A DNA stretch of 64,000 nucleotides from assembly GCA_019322895.1 (NCBI GenBank), contig JAHWHZ010000001.1, positions 248,001 to 312,000 on the forward strand, read 5' to 3'. The DNA is from Candidatus Woesearchaeota archaeon. GTDB lineage: Archaea > Nanobdellota > Nanobdellia > Woesearchaeales > ARS49. A program made the position numbers and the translations under genes. A model generated the notes under the pieces. The model did no database searches, had not been told where the DNA came from, and worked only from the letters and a program-made list of their open reading frames with translations. Numbering within the stretch: the first letter of the stretch is position 1; every line of letters begins with the position of its first letter. This document shows positions 47,959 to 57,341 of the stretch, in pieces.

Positions 47959-49617
47959 TCATCTTCTTTTGATTAATCCGTAAGGAAGCAGTCTTTCCCG
48001 TATCATCGATCCTGTCAGTATGCATAACAATAATATTGCAAAAGACAGCGCAAATATTGAAAATATTGAATATCCAAATACTTTTGGCTTCAGATCAACA
48101 AGCATTGAGCCGGATAAAAGCAGTGCTGCAGTGAGTATTGCGTAAGCAAGTTTATTGCTGCCAAACCCTATGGACCTTCCCAAATGCCCGATGTCTGTAT
48201 CGCTTATATCAAGCTGTAATGGTTTTCTTGTAAATCTTTCAATAAGCTCGCTTGTTTGCTCTGGCAGGTCAGCAAGCACGTCTCCTGCTGCTCTTGACTT
48301 TTGCAGTAATCGTTTTATGATTGCTTTTGGCTTGTTCTCTTTTTTCAGTATTGCAGCAATCTTTGGTTTTGCATATTCAACAAAATTAAAATCAGGATCT
48401 AATTGAGTGCAAGTTCCCTCCGCAGTCACCAGCGCCTTTGCAAGCAGTATCAGGTCAGCAGGCATCCTTATATGATTTTTGACACAGACATTGAACAGCC
48501 TGTGCAGTACCTGCGTCGCTCTTATGCTGCTTGCAGGATTCCAGTTTCGCACAACATCATCAGTATCCAGCTCAAATTCCTCAAGATTTGTCTCGTCAGT
48601 CGGCAGGCCGATCTTCAGCAAGGTTCTCACAACACCTCTTGAATCCTTGTTTACAAGAGCTACAATCATGTCGATTGAATACCGCTTCAGTTCCTTGTCC
48701 AGTCTTCCGACAATGCCGAAATCAAGCAAAGCTATCTTTCTGCCTGGCAGAATTAATATGTTTCCTGGATGGAGGTCAGCATGAAACAATCCCTTGTCCA
48801 GCACCTGCCTGAAAACAGCGTCTGCTATGTTTTTTATTATCTCCTGCTTGACTTTAAGGGACAGTTTGTCCTGGATTTCAGACAGTTTTGTTCCAGGTAT
48901 GTAATCCATCACCAGGACCTTATCTGTTGTAAAGTCCGTGTAGACTTTTGGCACGAAGATCTTGGTGCTTTTCTTGAAAGTATCATGAAATTGCTCGATA
49001 TTATCTGCTTCTATCAAAAAATTCAGTTCGTTCTTTGTATATCTTTCAAATTCTTTTACAATCTGCAGTGGAGAGACTGTTGTTTGCTTGAAATATTTGT
49101 CAAGCTTGTGCGCAAAATACTCCATTATCTGTATGTCTGCTTCAAACTGCTCTTTGACATGCGGCCGCTGGATTTTTACCACGACCTGCTTGCCGTTCTT
49201 TAATTTCGCTTTGTGAACCTGCGCTATTGATGCACTTCCTATTGGTTTCTTATCAAAGCTCTTGAAAATGGAATTTATTGGCTTTTTCAGTTCTGTTTCA
49301 ATCACTTTTCTTGCTTGTTCATATCTGAATGCAGGCATCTGGTCCAGTAATTTGCTGAACTCAACGCAGTATTCCTGCGGGACAAGGTCTGGCCTCAGGC
49401 TCAATAACTGCCCTAACTTGACATATGCTCCCCCCAATTCTTCCATTGATTTTCTCAGCCGCACAGGGATTGAATCCCCCTTCTTGTATCGTTTTATTCT
49501 CTTGTGAAATGGAAGATAAAATCCTAGTCCAAACTCTTGCACAAAATACCCTAATCCTTGTTTTGCAAGAACATTGATTACTTTAGAAGCTCTTTTGAAT
49601 GAATTAACATTGCTCAT
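47959..49617 (-). CDS. ABC1/AarF/UbiB-family atypical kinase
   Basis: About 552 residues of the ABC1/UbiB family: the KxGQ motif in GGAYVKLGQLLSLRPD, the Ala-rich nucleotide loop GSASIAQVHKA, VVKIQRP, catalytic HADLHPGNILI and the metal-binding LLDFGIVG. Two membrane helices end the protein (about 490-545). Family members support isoprenoid quinone or lipid metabolism; the substrate here is unknown. ATG 49617 follows GAGGATAAA. Confidence 0.9.
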   Translation of the reverse strand: MSNVNSFKRASKVINVLAKQGLGYFVQEFGLGFYLPFHKRIKRYKKGDSIPVRLRKSMEELGGAYVKLGQLLSLRPDLVPQEYCVEFSKLLDQMPAFRYEQARKVIETELKKPINSIFKSFDKKPIGSASIAQVHKAKLKNGKQVVVKIQRPHVKEQFEADIQIMEYFAHKLDKYFKQTTVSPLQIVKEFERYTKNELNFLIEADNIEQFHDTFKKSTKIFVPKVYTDFTTDKVLVMDYIPGTKLSEIQDKLSLKVKQEIIKNIADAVFRQVLDKGLFHADLHPGNILILPGRKIALLDFGIVGRLDKELKRYSIDMIVALVNKDSRGVVRTLLKIGLPTDETNLEEFELDTDDVVRNWNPASSIRATQVLHRLFNVCVKNHIRMPADLILLAKALVTAEGTCTQLDPDFNFVEYAKPKIAAILKKENKPKAIIKRLLQKSRAAGDVLADLPEQTSELIERFTRKPLQLDISDTDIGHLGRSIGFGSNKLAYAILTAALLLSGSMLVDLKPKVFGYSIFSIFALSFAILLLCILTGSMIRERLLPYGLIKRR

Positions 49618-49717
49618 TTTATCCTCTTTTTTATAATGTACCAATTATCACTTCCCATATATATAGTTTACTGCTTTTACAAACCTTTTTAAAGGTGTGC
49701 TAATTTTTTTAAAAGTT

Positions 49718-51955
49718 ATGTATGAATTGATTATAACAGAAAAACCAAATGCAAGCAAAAGAATAGCAGAAGCGCTTGCAGAAGGCAAGGCAATTAAAGA
49801 GAATATAAAGGGCGTTCCGTATTATAAAGTAACTCATAAAGGCAAGGATTTAGTCATCGGCTGCGCAGTCGGCCATTTGTTTGGCTTGGCTGAAAAAGAC
49901 AAGAAGCCCGGCTTCCAGTATCCTGTCTTTGATATTGAGTGGGTTCCTGCTTATGAGATCTCAAAAGCAGCTGATTTCTCAAAAAAATATTATAATGCCT
50001 TGAAAAAACTTGCAAAGAACGCAGATTCTTTCACAGTTGCATGCGACTATGATGTTGAAGGAGAGGTTATTGGCCTTAATGTTGTGCGGTTTATCTGCAA
50101 CAGGAACGAGGCACGACGTATGAAGTTCAGCACCTTGACCAAGCCGGATGTTGTGAAAGCTTATGAAAAAGCACAGCCACATCTTGACTGGGGGCAGGCA
50201 GAGGCTGGCGAGACAAGGCACTTTCTGGACTATTATTACGGCATAAATTTATCAAGGGCCTTGACTTCTGCAATAAAATCAGCAGGCATGTTCAAGATAC
50301 TGAGTGCAGGCCGCGTGCAAGCCCCTGCATTAAAGATAGTTGTTGATCGTGAAAAAGAAATCAAGGCATTCAAGCCAGTTCCTTTCTGGCAGATTGAGCT
50401 TAATGGCAAAACTAAAGGCAAGAAAGTTGATGCCTGGCATAAAGAAGATAAGTTCTGGGAAAAAGAAAAAGCAGATGCAGTTATGCAGAAAGTTAAGAAT
50501 GAGAAAGAAGGCACTGTTGCATCTGTTGAAAAAAAGCAGTTCAAGCAAAATCCTCCGAATCCTTTTGACCTTACTACATTGCAGACAGAATCCTATAGGT
50601 GCTTTGGGATAAGGCCTAAAGAAACACTTTCTATTGCGCAGGAATTATACACAAATGGAATAATTTCTTATCCAAGAACAAGTTCCCAGCAATTGCCTGC
50701 AGCGATTGGGTATGCAAAAATATTGAAAGCGCTTGCAAAGCAGAAAGATTATGCTGATTTGTGCAAGAAACTGCTGGCACTTAAGTCACTGACTCCTAAT
50801 AATGGCAAGAAGACAGATCCTGCCCACCCTGCAATTTATCCTACAGGAATCTCTCAAAAGCTTGAAGGAAAGCATGCAAAAATCTATGATCTTATTGTAA
50901 AGAGGTTTATGGCCACTTTTGGAGAAGCTGCTGTCAGAGAGACAATAACAGCAGAGATAAATGTAAAGGAAGAGCCGTTTATTGCTAAAGGCACCAGGAC
51001 AGTAGAGAAGAACTGGCATGAGTTTTATGCTCCTTATGTCAAGCTTGAAGAAATAGAACTGCCTGCAATGAACAAAAGCGACAAGATTGAAGTGATCAAG
51101 ATAACAATGCATGATAAAGAGACGCAGCCGCCAAAAAGATACACCCAATCTTCCATAATCAAAGAACTTGAGAAAAGAGGACTCGGCACAAAGGCAACAA
51201 GAGCAGATATCATTGAAAGATTATACACGCGGCATTACATTAAAGGAGAAAGGATTGAAGCGACTGATTTAGGCATTCATATAATCGCGATTCTTGAGAA
51301 ATATGTTCCAAAGATTGTTGATGAGGCCTTGACAAGCCATTTTGAAAAAGACATGGATGAGATTCGCGAAAGAAAGCTAAAGAAAGATAAGGTGCTTACT
51401 GAGGCAAGAAAAGTTGTGACAGACATCTGTGCTGAATTCAAGAAAAAAGAAAAAGATATAGGCGAGGGGTTAAAGAAGACCTTTACAGAAACAAGAGCGG
51501 CATTACAGACAGTGGGCAAGTGTCCTAAATGCGGCGGAACACTTGTGATAAAGAAAGGAAAGTTCGGCTTGTTTGTTGCATGTGACAAGTATCCTGAGTG
51601 CGATGTTACATTTAAGCTGCCTTCTAACTGCTTGATCAAGGTCACAGAAAATGTCTGCGAGCATTGCAAGCATCCATTAGTCAAGACTATCCGCAGAGGA
51701 AAGAAACCGCAGGAAGTCTGCATTAATCCAGAATGTCCTGCAAAGAAAGTTGAAGTAAAGATTGAGAAAGGAAGAAAGTGCCCTAAGTGCGGAAAAGGAG
51801 AATTAGTCTTGAGAAAATCAGTCTACGGGGCGTTCATGGCCTGCAATAGATATCCTAAATGCAGGTATACTGAGAGTCTTGAGGGAAACGGAACTAAAAA
51901 AACAGTGAAAAAAAAGGCAAAAAAGAAAAAGAAGAAGAAAAAATCCAAAAAATAA
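49718..51955 (+). CDS. topA: DNA topoisomerase I (type IA)
   Basis: 745 residues. It relaxes negative supercoils by single-strand passage. The Toprim domain opens with YELIITEKPNASKRIAEAL, DYDVEGEVIGLN holds metal-binding acidic residues, and the active-site Tyr is in GIISYPRTSSQ (about residue 315). The C-terminal part has zinc modules CPKCGGTLVIKKGKFGLFVACDKYPEC, CEHCKHPLV and CPKCGKGELVLRKSVYGAFMACNRYPKC, then a Lys-rich tail. TTTTTAAAG lies 26 bases upstream of ATG 49718. Confidence 0.96.
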   Translation: MYELIITEKPNASKRIAEALAEGKAIKENIKGVPYYKVTHKGKDLVIGCAVGHLFGLAEKDKKPGFQYPVFDIEWVPAYEISKAADFSKKYYNALKKLAKNADSFTVACDYDVEGEVIGLNVVRFICNRNEARRMKFSTLTKPDVVKAYEKAQPHLDWGQAEAGETRHFLDYYYGINLSRALTSAIKSAGMFKILSAGRVQAPALKIVVDREKEIKAFKPVPFWQIELNGKTKGKKVDAWHKEDKFWEKEKADAVMQKVKNEKEGTVASVEKKQFKQNPPNPFDLTTLQTESYRCFGIRPKETLSIAQELYTNGIISYPRTSSQQLPAAIGYAKILKALAKQKDYADLCKKLLALKSLTPNNGKKTDPAHPAIYPTGISQKLEGKHAKIYDLIVKRFMATFGEAAVRETITAEINVKEEPFIAKGTRTVEKNWHEFYAPYVKLEEIELPAMNKSDKIEVIKITMHDKETQPPKRYTQSSIIKELEKRGLGTKATRADIIERLYTRHYIKGERIEATDLGIHIIAILEKYVPKIVDEALTSHFEKDMDEIRERKLKKDKVLTEARKVVTDICAEFKKKEKDIGEGLKKTFTETRAALQTVGKCPKCGGTLVIKKGKFGLFVACDKYPECDVTFKLPSNCLIKVTENVCEHCKHPLVKTIRRGKKPQEVCINPECPAKKVEVKIEKGRKCPKCGKGELVLRKSVYGAFMACNRYPKCRYTESLEGNGTKKTVKKKAKKKKKKKKSKK

Positions 51956-52666
51956 ATGAAAAATAAAATTCTGGTCTCAACAGGCAATTTCTGGGATGGC
52001 AAGAATCCCTTGGACAATCTTAAAGCAATAAAAACAATAAGAAAACTTGATGTTGACGGTGTAGAGATTACTTTTTCAGACCCCAAGCTTCTAGAAGGAT
52101 TTTTCAGCAATGAAGTGAAAAATCTGCTGCAGAAGTTCAAAATTATTGGTATGCATATGCCAGCAATAAAATACCAGAAAAATGACAAGACAAGGGAGAT
52201 AATCAAGAAATGCTATTGTTTATACAGATTAATTAAGGCAGATTATGCAAATCTGCACATCAACTGGCTAAAAGATCCGGATCTTTTCAGGGGGACAAAA
52301 TGGAATATTGTCATTGAGAACGGCAGTTCAAAAAATGCCTTGTTTGTCAAAGACATGCAGAACCTTCTAAAGAAAAACAGGCGGTTTAAGATGATTCTGG
52401 ATGTTAATCATGCTTATGAGAGCGATGAGATAGGAGAATATGTCAAAAAATTGAAAAACAAGATTTATGCAGTGCATCTTGGCGGCGGAGAAATAAAAGG
52501 ACTTAATAGCCACCGGCCTTTTTTCAAGGCTCCGCAAGAATATAGGGATGCCTGCGAGCCTATTAAAAAGCTGGACTGCCCTATTGTTTTGGAGTATACT
52601 TTTCCTAACAAACTAAGCCAGATTGACAGCGAGATACAGCGCATCAAGAACTGGCTTAAAGCATAA
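51956..52666 (+). CDS. TIM-barrel sugar isomerase/AP-endonuclease-like protein
   Basis: 236 residues of the AP-endonuclease 2/xylose isomerase-like superfamily. The barrel strands are visible in KLDVDGVEITFSDP, KIIGMHMPAIKYQK, ANLHINWLKD, WNIVIENGSS, MILDVNHAYESDEIGEYVKKL, AVHLGGGEIKGLNSHRPF and IVLEYTFPN. Possible metal ligands (Glu, His, Asp) are conserved in those strands, but the function could be sugar isomerase or endonuclease. It starts directly after the topA stop, in the same operon. Confidence 0.75.
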   Translation: MKNKILVSTGNFWDGKNPLDNLKAIKTIRKLDVDGVEITFSDPKLLEGFFSNEVKNLLQKFKIIGMHMPAIKYQKNDKTREIIKKCYCLYRLIKADYANLHINWLKDPDLFRGTKWNIVIENGSSKNALFVKDMQNLLKKNRRFKMILDVNHAYESDEIGEYVKKLKNKIYAVHLGGGEIKGLNSHRPFFKAPQEYRDACEPIKKLDCPIVLEYTFPNKLSQIDSEIQRIKNWLKA

Positions 52667-52668
52667 AC

Positions 52669-52682
52669 AAAGCGTGCTATGT
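52669..52682 (+). repeat. Isolated 3'-arm remnant of the structured element (D)
   Basis: AAAGCGTGCTATGT matches the 3' arm motif of copies A-C at 13 of 14 bases. No 5' arm is found within the preceding 150 bases, which are coding. It lies 2 bases after the isomerase stop. Confidence 0.45.
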
Positions 52683-52725
52683 AAAAGCATAAACTATATA
52701 TACTGTCCTCTATGTAAATATTCTG

Positions 52726-54543
52726 ATGGGTAAGAAATTGGGGGTATTATTGCTGGTTTTATTCTTGCTAGTTCCTGCTGCAACAGCAATATCTGAAAAG
52801 CAGGGAAGCACAAAGCTTCTTGCTGTGCTTAAGAAAGATGGAAAACAATTCGGCACTGTTGCCACCCTTGACTTGGATATGCAGACAGGAAAAAACAGGG
52901 TTTTTCTTGAGACATTTCCTTTGACACAGGTCTCTACGCAAGTGAGCATGCGCTTTGCCCAGCAGATGGCCTGCTCTGCATTGGATGCTGACTGTTCTGA
53001 TTATGATTTTTTCTATACGATAAAATCCCTCCCAGGCGTTGTTGGAGGTCCAAGTGCAGGTGCTGCAGCAGCTGTGCTCACTGCATCTTTGCTTTTGAAC
53101 AAGCCTATAAGAAAAGATGCTTCAATAACAGGCACAATCAATTCCGGCGGGATAATCGGCGCTGTTGGCGGGCTCAAGGGAAAGATAAAAGCTGCTTCTG
53201 AAAATGGAATCAATCTTGTCTTGATTCCGCATGGCACGCGGATGCTTGATGAAGGCAACAAGAACCTGCTGAAAAATGCCACTAATAATGTGACAATTGA
53301 TGGAAATGCAACTAAACTGGATTTAGTTGAATATGGCAGGAATCTTTCTGTCAATGTTTCTGAAGTCGCGACTCTTGCAGAAGCAATAGAGCTTCTTACT
53401 GGCCACAAGATAAAGGAGCCAAAAGATGATTTTGTCCTTGATCCTGGATATCTCAAGACAATGAAAGAAGTATCTCAGGAATTGTGCAAGAGAAACGATG
53501 AAATAATAAAGCAGCGCAAAGATATGAATACAAATTTCTCTGAAGAGGAGATTACATCTTTGAATTATACAAATATGAGCAAAAAGGCATTTGATTCAGG
53601 AGAATATTACAGTTCTGCATCTTATTGCTTCAGGTCCAGCGTGGTCCTTAAGCAGAATATGTTCAGGTACGAAAATCTCACTGATAAAGATATAGTAGAA
53701 AAGATAGATTTCTTGAAAAATGAGACCAGTGCTTTTGAAAAAAATATAAACAAGACAAAAATAAAGACAATAACAGGGCTTCAGACAATGATGGCAGTGA
53801 CAGAAAGAATAAACGAGGCCGGCAATGCTGTCTCAAAAGCCCTGGAAAATAAAGAAAAAACAACAGACTGGCTTGCTTATGCAGAAGAAAGACTGTATTC
53901 TGCAAAAGCATGGAGCAAGTTCTTCAATGGAGGCAATGCAAAGTTTGAATTAGATGAAGAACGCCTGCGGCTCAGCTGCCAGAGCAAGATAAATGAGGTT
54001 GAGGAGAGATATAATTACCTGAAGATAATACTGCCGACGCTTTTGAAAGACATAAGAAAAGACATTGATGATGCATACGATGCCTTGAATAACAAGCAGT
54101 ATGTCAGCTGCCTTTATCAGGCAATCAAATACAAGTCTGAGATTGATGTTTTGCTTGGGCTTATTGGTGTTGAAGAAGAAAGGGTTGATGACCTGCTTGA
54201 CCTTAAATTAAAGATTGCCAAGCAGGCCCTTGTAAAGACCCAGCAAAAAGGAATATTTCCAATAATCAGCTATTCATATTATGAGTATGCGAACTCATTG
54301 AAAGAAATGGACCAGACTTCTGCGCTCTTGTTCAGCCAGTATGCTCTTGAATTTGCTAATCTGGACATTTATTTTCCTCCAAAAAAGAAATTTTTCAGCA
54401 TCCTGAAAAAAATAGACAAGAAAATCCTGCTTATGTTTGTTCTAGGATTATTTGCAGGGATTATTTTGATGTGGAATCCAAGAAAGAAATATAAAACCCT
54501 GCAAACGCCTCAAAAGAAGCGTTTGCGAGGGAAAAAGAGGTGA
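52726..54543 (+). CDS. Exported Lon-like (S16) serine protease, membrane-anchored
   Basis: 605 residues of the archaeal exported Lon-like protease group (COG1750). A signal peptide (about 5-21) is followed by the protease domain with the Ser-Lys dyad: Ser110 in VGGPSAGAAAAV and Lys151 in AVGGLKGKI, spacing as in Lon. No AAA domain is present, so it works without ATP. A long helical region (about 225-560) and a C-terminal membrane helix (about 562-580) with a basic tail follow. It may process or degrade envelope proteins. Its last codons form the first of two hairpin repeats. Confidence 0.88.
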   Translation: MGKKLGVLLLVLFLLVPAATAISEKQGSTKLLAVLKKDGKQFGTVATLDLDMQTGKNRVFLETFPLTQVSTQVSMRFAQQMACSALDADCSDYDFFYTIKSLPGVVGGPSAGAAAAVLTASLLLNKPIRKDASITGTINSGGIIGAVGGLKGKIKAASENGINLVLIPHGTRMLDEGNKNLLKNATNNVTIDGNATKLDLVEYGRNLSVNVSEVATLAEAIELLTGHKIKEPKDDFVLDPGYLKTMKEVSQELCKRNDEIIKQRKDMNTNFSEEEITSLNYTNMSKKAFDSGEYYSSASYCFRSSVVLKQNMFRYENLTDKDIVEKIDFLKNETSAFEKNINKTKIKTITGLQTMMAVTERINEAGNAVSKALENKEKTTDWLAYAEERLYSAKAWSKFFNGGNAKFELDEERLRLSCQSKINEVEERYNYLKIILPTLLKDIRKDIDDAYDALNNKQYVSCLYQAIKYKSEIDVLLGLIGVEEERVDDLLDLKLKIAKQALVKTQQKGIFPIISYSYYEYANSLKEMDQTSALLFSQYALEFANLDIYFPPKKKFFSILKKIDKKILLMFVLGLFAGIILMWNPRKKYKTLQTPQKKRLRGKKR

Positions 54544-54600
54544 TTGGAATAAAAACCCTCGCAGACCTCCGAAGAGATCTGCGCGGGAAAAAGAGGTGAT
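54492..54600 (+). repeat. Tandem hairpin repeat, two copies of about 50 nt
   Basis: Copy 1 (about 54492-54543): AAAACCCT, arms GCAAACGC and GCGTTTGC, GAGGG, then AAAAAGAGGTGAT. Copy 2 (about 54550-54600): AAAACCCT, arms CGCAGA and TCTGCG, CGGG, then AAAAAGAGGTGAT. The outer parts are identical, while the stem sequences differ but still pair. Copy 1 lies in the protease 3' end and copy 2 after it. Confidence 0.55.
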
Positions 54601-54603
54601 AGT

Positions 54604-54717
54604 ATGAATAGGATTAGAACCACCCCATTGTTTTGTTACTACTCCAGTATAGTGTTAGTAGTATTTAAAGCTTTCGGTTTGATAGTACTGCGGAGTAGTT
54701 ATAAGTTATATTTATAA
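54604..54717 (+). CDS. Possible 37-residue small membrane peptide
   Basis: MNRIRTTPLFCYYSSIVLVVFKAFGLIVLRSSYKLYL, with a hydrophobic middle, follows GAGGTGATAGT. The ribosome binding site belongs to the second hairpin repeat, so this could be chance. It ends within the TATA-like region of the next gene. No homology can be judged. Confidence 0.3.
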   Translation: MNRIRTTPLFCYYSSIVLVVFKAFGLIVLRSSYKLYL

Positions 54718-54740
54718 AGGCCCCAAATATCCCAGATAAT

Positions 54741-55289
54741 ATGAAATGCATAAAATGTAATAAGATAGCGTCTATAGACCTTAAGCATCTCGGAGGCAGC
54801 TTGTGCTCTAATTGTTTTGCAGAAGTCATTGAAAAAAGAGTCAGAAAAAGCCTCAGGCAGCATGACTGGCTCAAACCAAAGGACAAGGTACTTGTTATAG
54901 ACGATAACAGCCTTAAATCAAAGGTCAGCATCTATCTTCTGAAGTCTATTTTCAAGGGCAAGCCGTTTAATCTAAGTTTCAAGAAAGGCTCTGTCAAGTC
55001 TGCGGAAAAGCTTTCCAAAGGCTATGACAAAGTGATAATACCATGGAACCTGGATGATGAGGCGGAACAGCATCTTGATGCGCTTTTCAATAACAAAAAA
55101 ATCAAGAAAACAAGGTTCATAAAGCTTCTTTTGAATGTTTCTGACGAGGAAATTGATTATTTTGCAAGGATAAAGAAAATCAGGGGCAGAAAAAAAGCAA
55201 AAACAGAGCTTGGCAAGAAGCTTGATGCATTAGAAAAAAGATATCCTTGCTCTAAATTCGGCCTGCAGAAATCATTGATTTTACAGTAA
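54741..55289 (+). CDS. Degenerate tRNA-thiolation PP-loop protein, Ctu2/Ncs2-like
   Basis: 182 residues resembling the Ncs6/TtuA tRNA 2-thiolation family. An N-terminal zinc ribbon (MKCIKCNKIA...GGSLCSNCF) is followed by RVRKSLRQHDWLKPKDKVLV, and the PWNLDDEAEQHLDALF segment recalls HNLDDEAQT of active enzymes. The ATP-binding SGGKDS loop is replaced by VIDDNSLKSK and the catalytic Cys pair is missing. It may therefore be an inactive partner subunit like eukaryotic Ctu2. TTTATAAAGG lies about 25 bases before the ATG. Confidence 0.65.
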   Translation: MKCIKCNKIASIDLKHLGGSLCSNCFAEVIEKRVRKSLRQHDWLKPKDKVLVIDDNSLKSKVSIYLLKSIFKGKPFNLSFKKGSVKSAEKLSKGYDKVIIPWNLDDEAEQHLDALFNNKKIKKTRFIKLLLNVSDEEIDYFARIKKIRGRKKAKTELGKKLDALEKRYPCSKFGLQKSLILQ

Positions 55290-55322
55290 TATTTAAATAG
55301 TACATATTTCTAAAAAGCACTT

Positions 55323-55913
55323 ATGAAAAAGAGGTGGATAATACCGATAGTCCTGCTAATCATTATACTTATCGGAGTTGTCGGATATTTTGTTTATTAT
55401 TTCTATGCATTTACGCAGCTCAAGATAGCTGATGTCAGTGTTACGAATCTTACTGATTTCAGTCTCAAGGGGTTCTCTTTTTCAGGGCACATCAGCGTGT
55501 ATAACCCTAACCTTATCTCAGTCAGCATCAAGCAGGTGGAATATGACATTGTATTTGAGCCTACAGGCCAGCTGTTGTCTGCAGGGATATTAGAAGGGAA
55601 AAAACTTCCTTCAAAACAAATAACAGAGATTCCTTTCCAGAAAACAATAAACTGGGCGCCTGCATTATCAATGGTAATTCAGCTTGTCACAAGCAATGAG
55701 CCTGCAAATATAGTATTGTCTGGCAAAGTAATCGTGACTGAGACAATCAAGCTGCCTTTTGAGTACAAGCTGGATTTGCGGCCGTATTTCCAGAAGGTTG
55801 TTGAAGAGCAGAAACAAGCTACAGTGGAAAAAGCAGTCGAAACATTAGAAGAAAAATACGGCAAGACAGTCAGTGCAATTGCAGAGCATATTGCTAAATA
55901 CCTGCCGATATAG
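55323..55913 (+). CDS. LEA14-like (WHy/LEA_2) membrane-anchored protein
   Basis: 196 residues: an N-terminal helix (about 6-30, IIPIVLLIIILIGVVGYFVYYFYAF) and an LEA_2-type beta-sandwich (about 35-155; DVSVTNLTDFSLKGFSFSGHISVYNPNLISVSIKQVEYDIVF), the fold linked to desiccation and stress proteins. A C-terminal helix of about 40 residues follows. ATATTTAAATAG lies about 25 bases upstream. Probably exposed outside the membrane; function unknown. Confidence 0.8.
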   Translation: MKKRWIIPIVLLIIILIGVVGYFVYYFYAFTQLKIADVSVTNLTDFSLKGFSFSGHISVYNPNLISVSIKQVEYDIVFEPTGQLLSAGILEGKKLPSKQITEIPFQKTINWAPALSMVIQLVTSNEPANIVLSGKVIVTETIKLPFEYKLDLRPYFQKVVEEQKQATVEKAVETLEEKYGKTVSAIAEHIAKYLPI

Positions 55914-55915
55914 AA

Positions 55916-56416
55916 TCATTTGATAAACTTGTATTTCTTAAGGATTTCTTTCAGGTCTGCAAAGTCAGAGCTTTCCTTGAATTCTTTCAGCCGCTCTGGA
56001 GGCAGCTGCTTTATCAAGAACAAGGCAATCTTTGCAGTATCCCTTAAATCTTTTAGCATGAGTTCTTTTGCCACCATTTCTTTTATTCTTCCCTCTTCCT
56101 CTTCTTCTATCAGCTTTTCTTTTTCAGCCAATTCTTTCTTGTGCGGCTGAGGAAACTTTATTCTTTCGATCAAGGTCCGCCAGATTGATTTTTTCTTGCC
56201 TGCAACTTCTTCTTCAAGAGTCTCTACTTTCTCTTCAACTGGTGCTGGCTTTTTTTCTTCTTCAGTATAAGTCTCTACTTCTGGGGGCACTTTAACAGGA
56301 GGTGGTGTCGGCTTTGGCATGAAGCCTTTTATGACGCCAATTACATCTATCTTCTTTTTTTTCCTGCTTGAAAGGTATTCAGATAATTCCTTGTCAAACT
56401 CGTCTTTCCTCCCCAT
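55916..56416 (-). CDS. Hypothetical charged protein, 166 residues
   Basis: No family recognised. It has a basic start (SSRKKKKIDVIGVIKGF), a Pro-rich linker (PKPTPPPVKVPPEVE), an acidic stretch, and a C-terminal helical part (about 105-166; EGRIKEMVAKELMLKDLRDTAKIALFLIKQLPPERLKEFKESSDFADLKEILKKYKFIK). No signal or membrane helix. Convergent with the LEA14-like gene, 2 bases apart. Confidence 0.6.
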   Translation of the reverse strand: MGRKDEFDKELSEYLSSRKKKKIDVIGVIKGFMPKPTPPPVKVPPEVETYTEEEKKPAPVEEKVETLEEEVAGKKKSIWRTLIERIKFPQPHKKELAEKEKLIEEEEEGRIKEMVAKELMLKDLRDTAKIALFLIKQLPPERLKEFKESSDFADLKEILKKYKFIK

Positions 56417-56493
56417 ATTTCCAATAAAACAGGCCTTATTTATATACTTTACTCTTGAAAAGGTTTATATATCTTCAAATAAAAGCCCTTACT

Positions 56494-57333
56494 ATGAGAA
56501 ATCCGGTGGTTTCAGGCGCTTTTTATGAATCTGATGCAGATAAGCTGAAAGACCAGATAAAGGGCTGCTTCTTGTCTGATTTTGGCCCTAGAAAACTGCC
56601 GGAAAAAATCCCAGAACAGGAACTTAAGGGCATTATTGTGCCGCACGCCGGATATTTATATTCCGGTCCTTGCGCAGCTTACTGCTATAAGGCTGTTGCA
56701 GAATCAAAAAGGCCTGATTTGTTCATCATTCTTGGCGTGTCTCATTCTGGCTTTAGCAGCTGCCTCAGCATGAAAGACTGGCAGACACCGTTAGGCACAG
56801 TCAAGGTCGACAAGGAGTTTGGAAAAGCATTGATTGAAAATGGCATTCCGCAGGATGAGACAGCGCATGCAAATGAACATTCTATTGAAGTCCAGCTGCC
56901 TTTTCTTCAGTTTGTTCTAAAGGATTTCAAATTCATACCAATAATTGTCTCTGATGATTTTGCTCAGATTGCAGAAATCATATTAAAAACTATAGAGCAG
57001 ACAAAAAAGAATGTTATCATCATTGCAAGCTCTGATTTCACGCATTATGGTGCAGAGTATGGCTATGTTCCTTTTGCAGAAAACATAAAAGAGAATCTCT
57101 ACAAGATGGATGCAGGCGCAATAGAGGAAATAAAAAAAATGAGTTCCAAAGGATTTCTTGATTATGTAAATAAAACAGGTGCAACCATCTGCGGAAAACA
57201 TGCTATTGCTGCCCTGCTTAACTGTCTGAAATCATCTAAAGCAGAATTATTGAAATATTACACTTCTGCAGATATAAGCAATAAAGATTATTCAATGGCA
57301 GTCGGTTATGCTGCGATTAAATTCAGAAAGTAA
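56494..57333 (+). CDS. MEMO1-family protein (AmmeMemoRadiSam system protein B)
   Basis: 279 residues of the MEMO family, related to class III extradiol dioxygenases. RNPVVSGAFYESDADKL at the start, IIVPHAGYLYSGPCAAYCYK (His ligand), LGVSHSG, the ANEHSIEVQLPFLQ block and ASSDFTHYG are conserved. ATG 56494 is chosen from the family start. In many prokaryotes it is grouped with AMMECR1 and a radical SAM protein; neither partner is adjacent here. Its substrate is unknown. Confidence 0.93.
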   Translation: MRNPVVSGAFYESDADKLKDQIKGCFLSDFGPRKLPEKIPEQELKGIIVPHAGYLYSGPCAAYCYKAVAESKRPDLFIILGVSHSGFSSCLSMKDWQTPLGTVKVDKEFGKALIENGIPQDETAHANEHSIEVQLPFLQFVLKDFKFIPIIVSDDFAQIAEIILKTIEQTKKNVIIIASSDFTHYGAEYGYVPFAENIKENLYKMDAGAIEEIKKMSSKGFLDYVNKTGATICGKHAIAALLNCLKSSKAELLKYYTSADISNKDYSMAVGYAAIKFRK

Positions 57334-57341
57334 TTTTGACA

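Noticed and set aside
54665..54931. Minus-strand 88-residue frame before the Ctu2-like gene
   Set aside because: It is mostly antisense to the well-supported zinc-ribbon gene and lacks any family signature.
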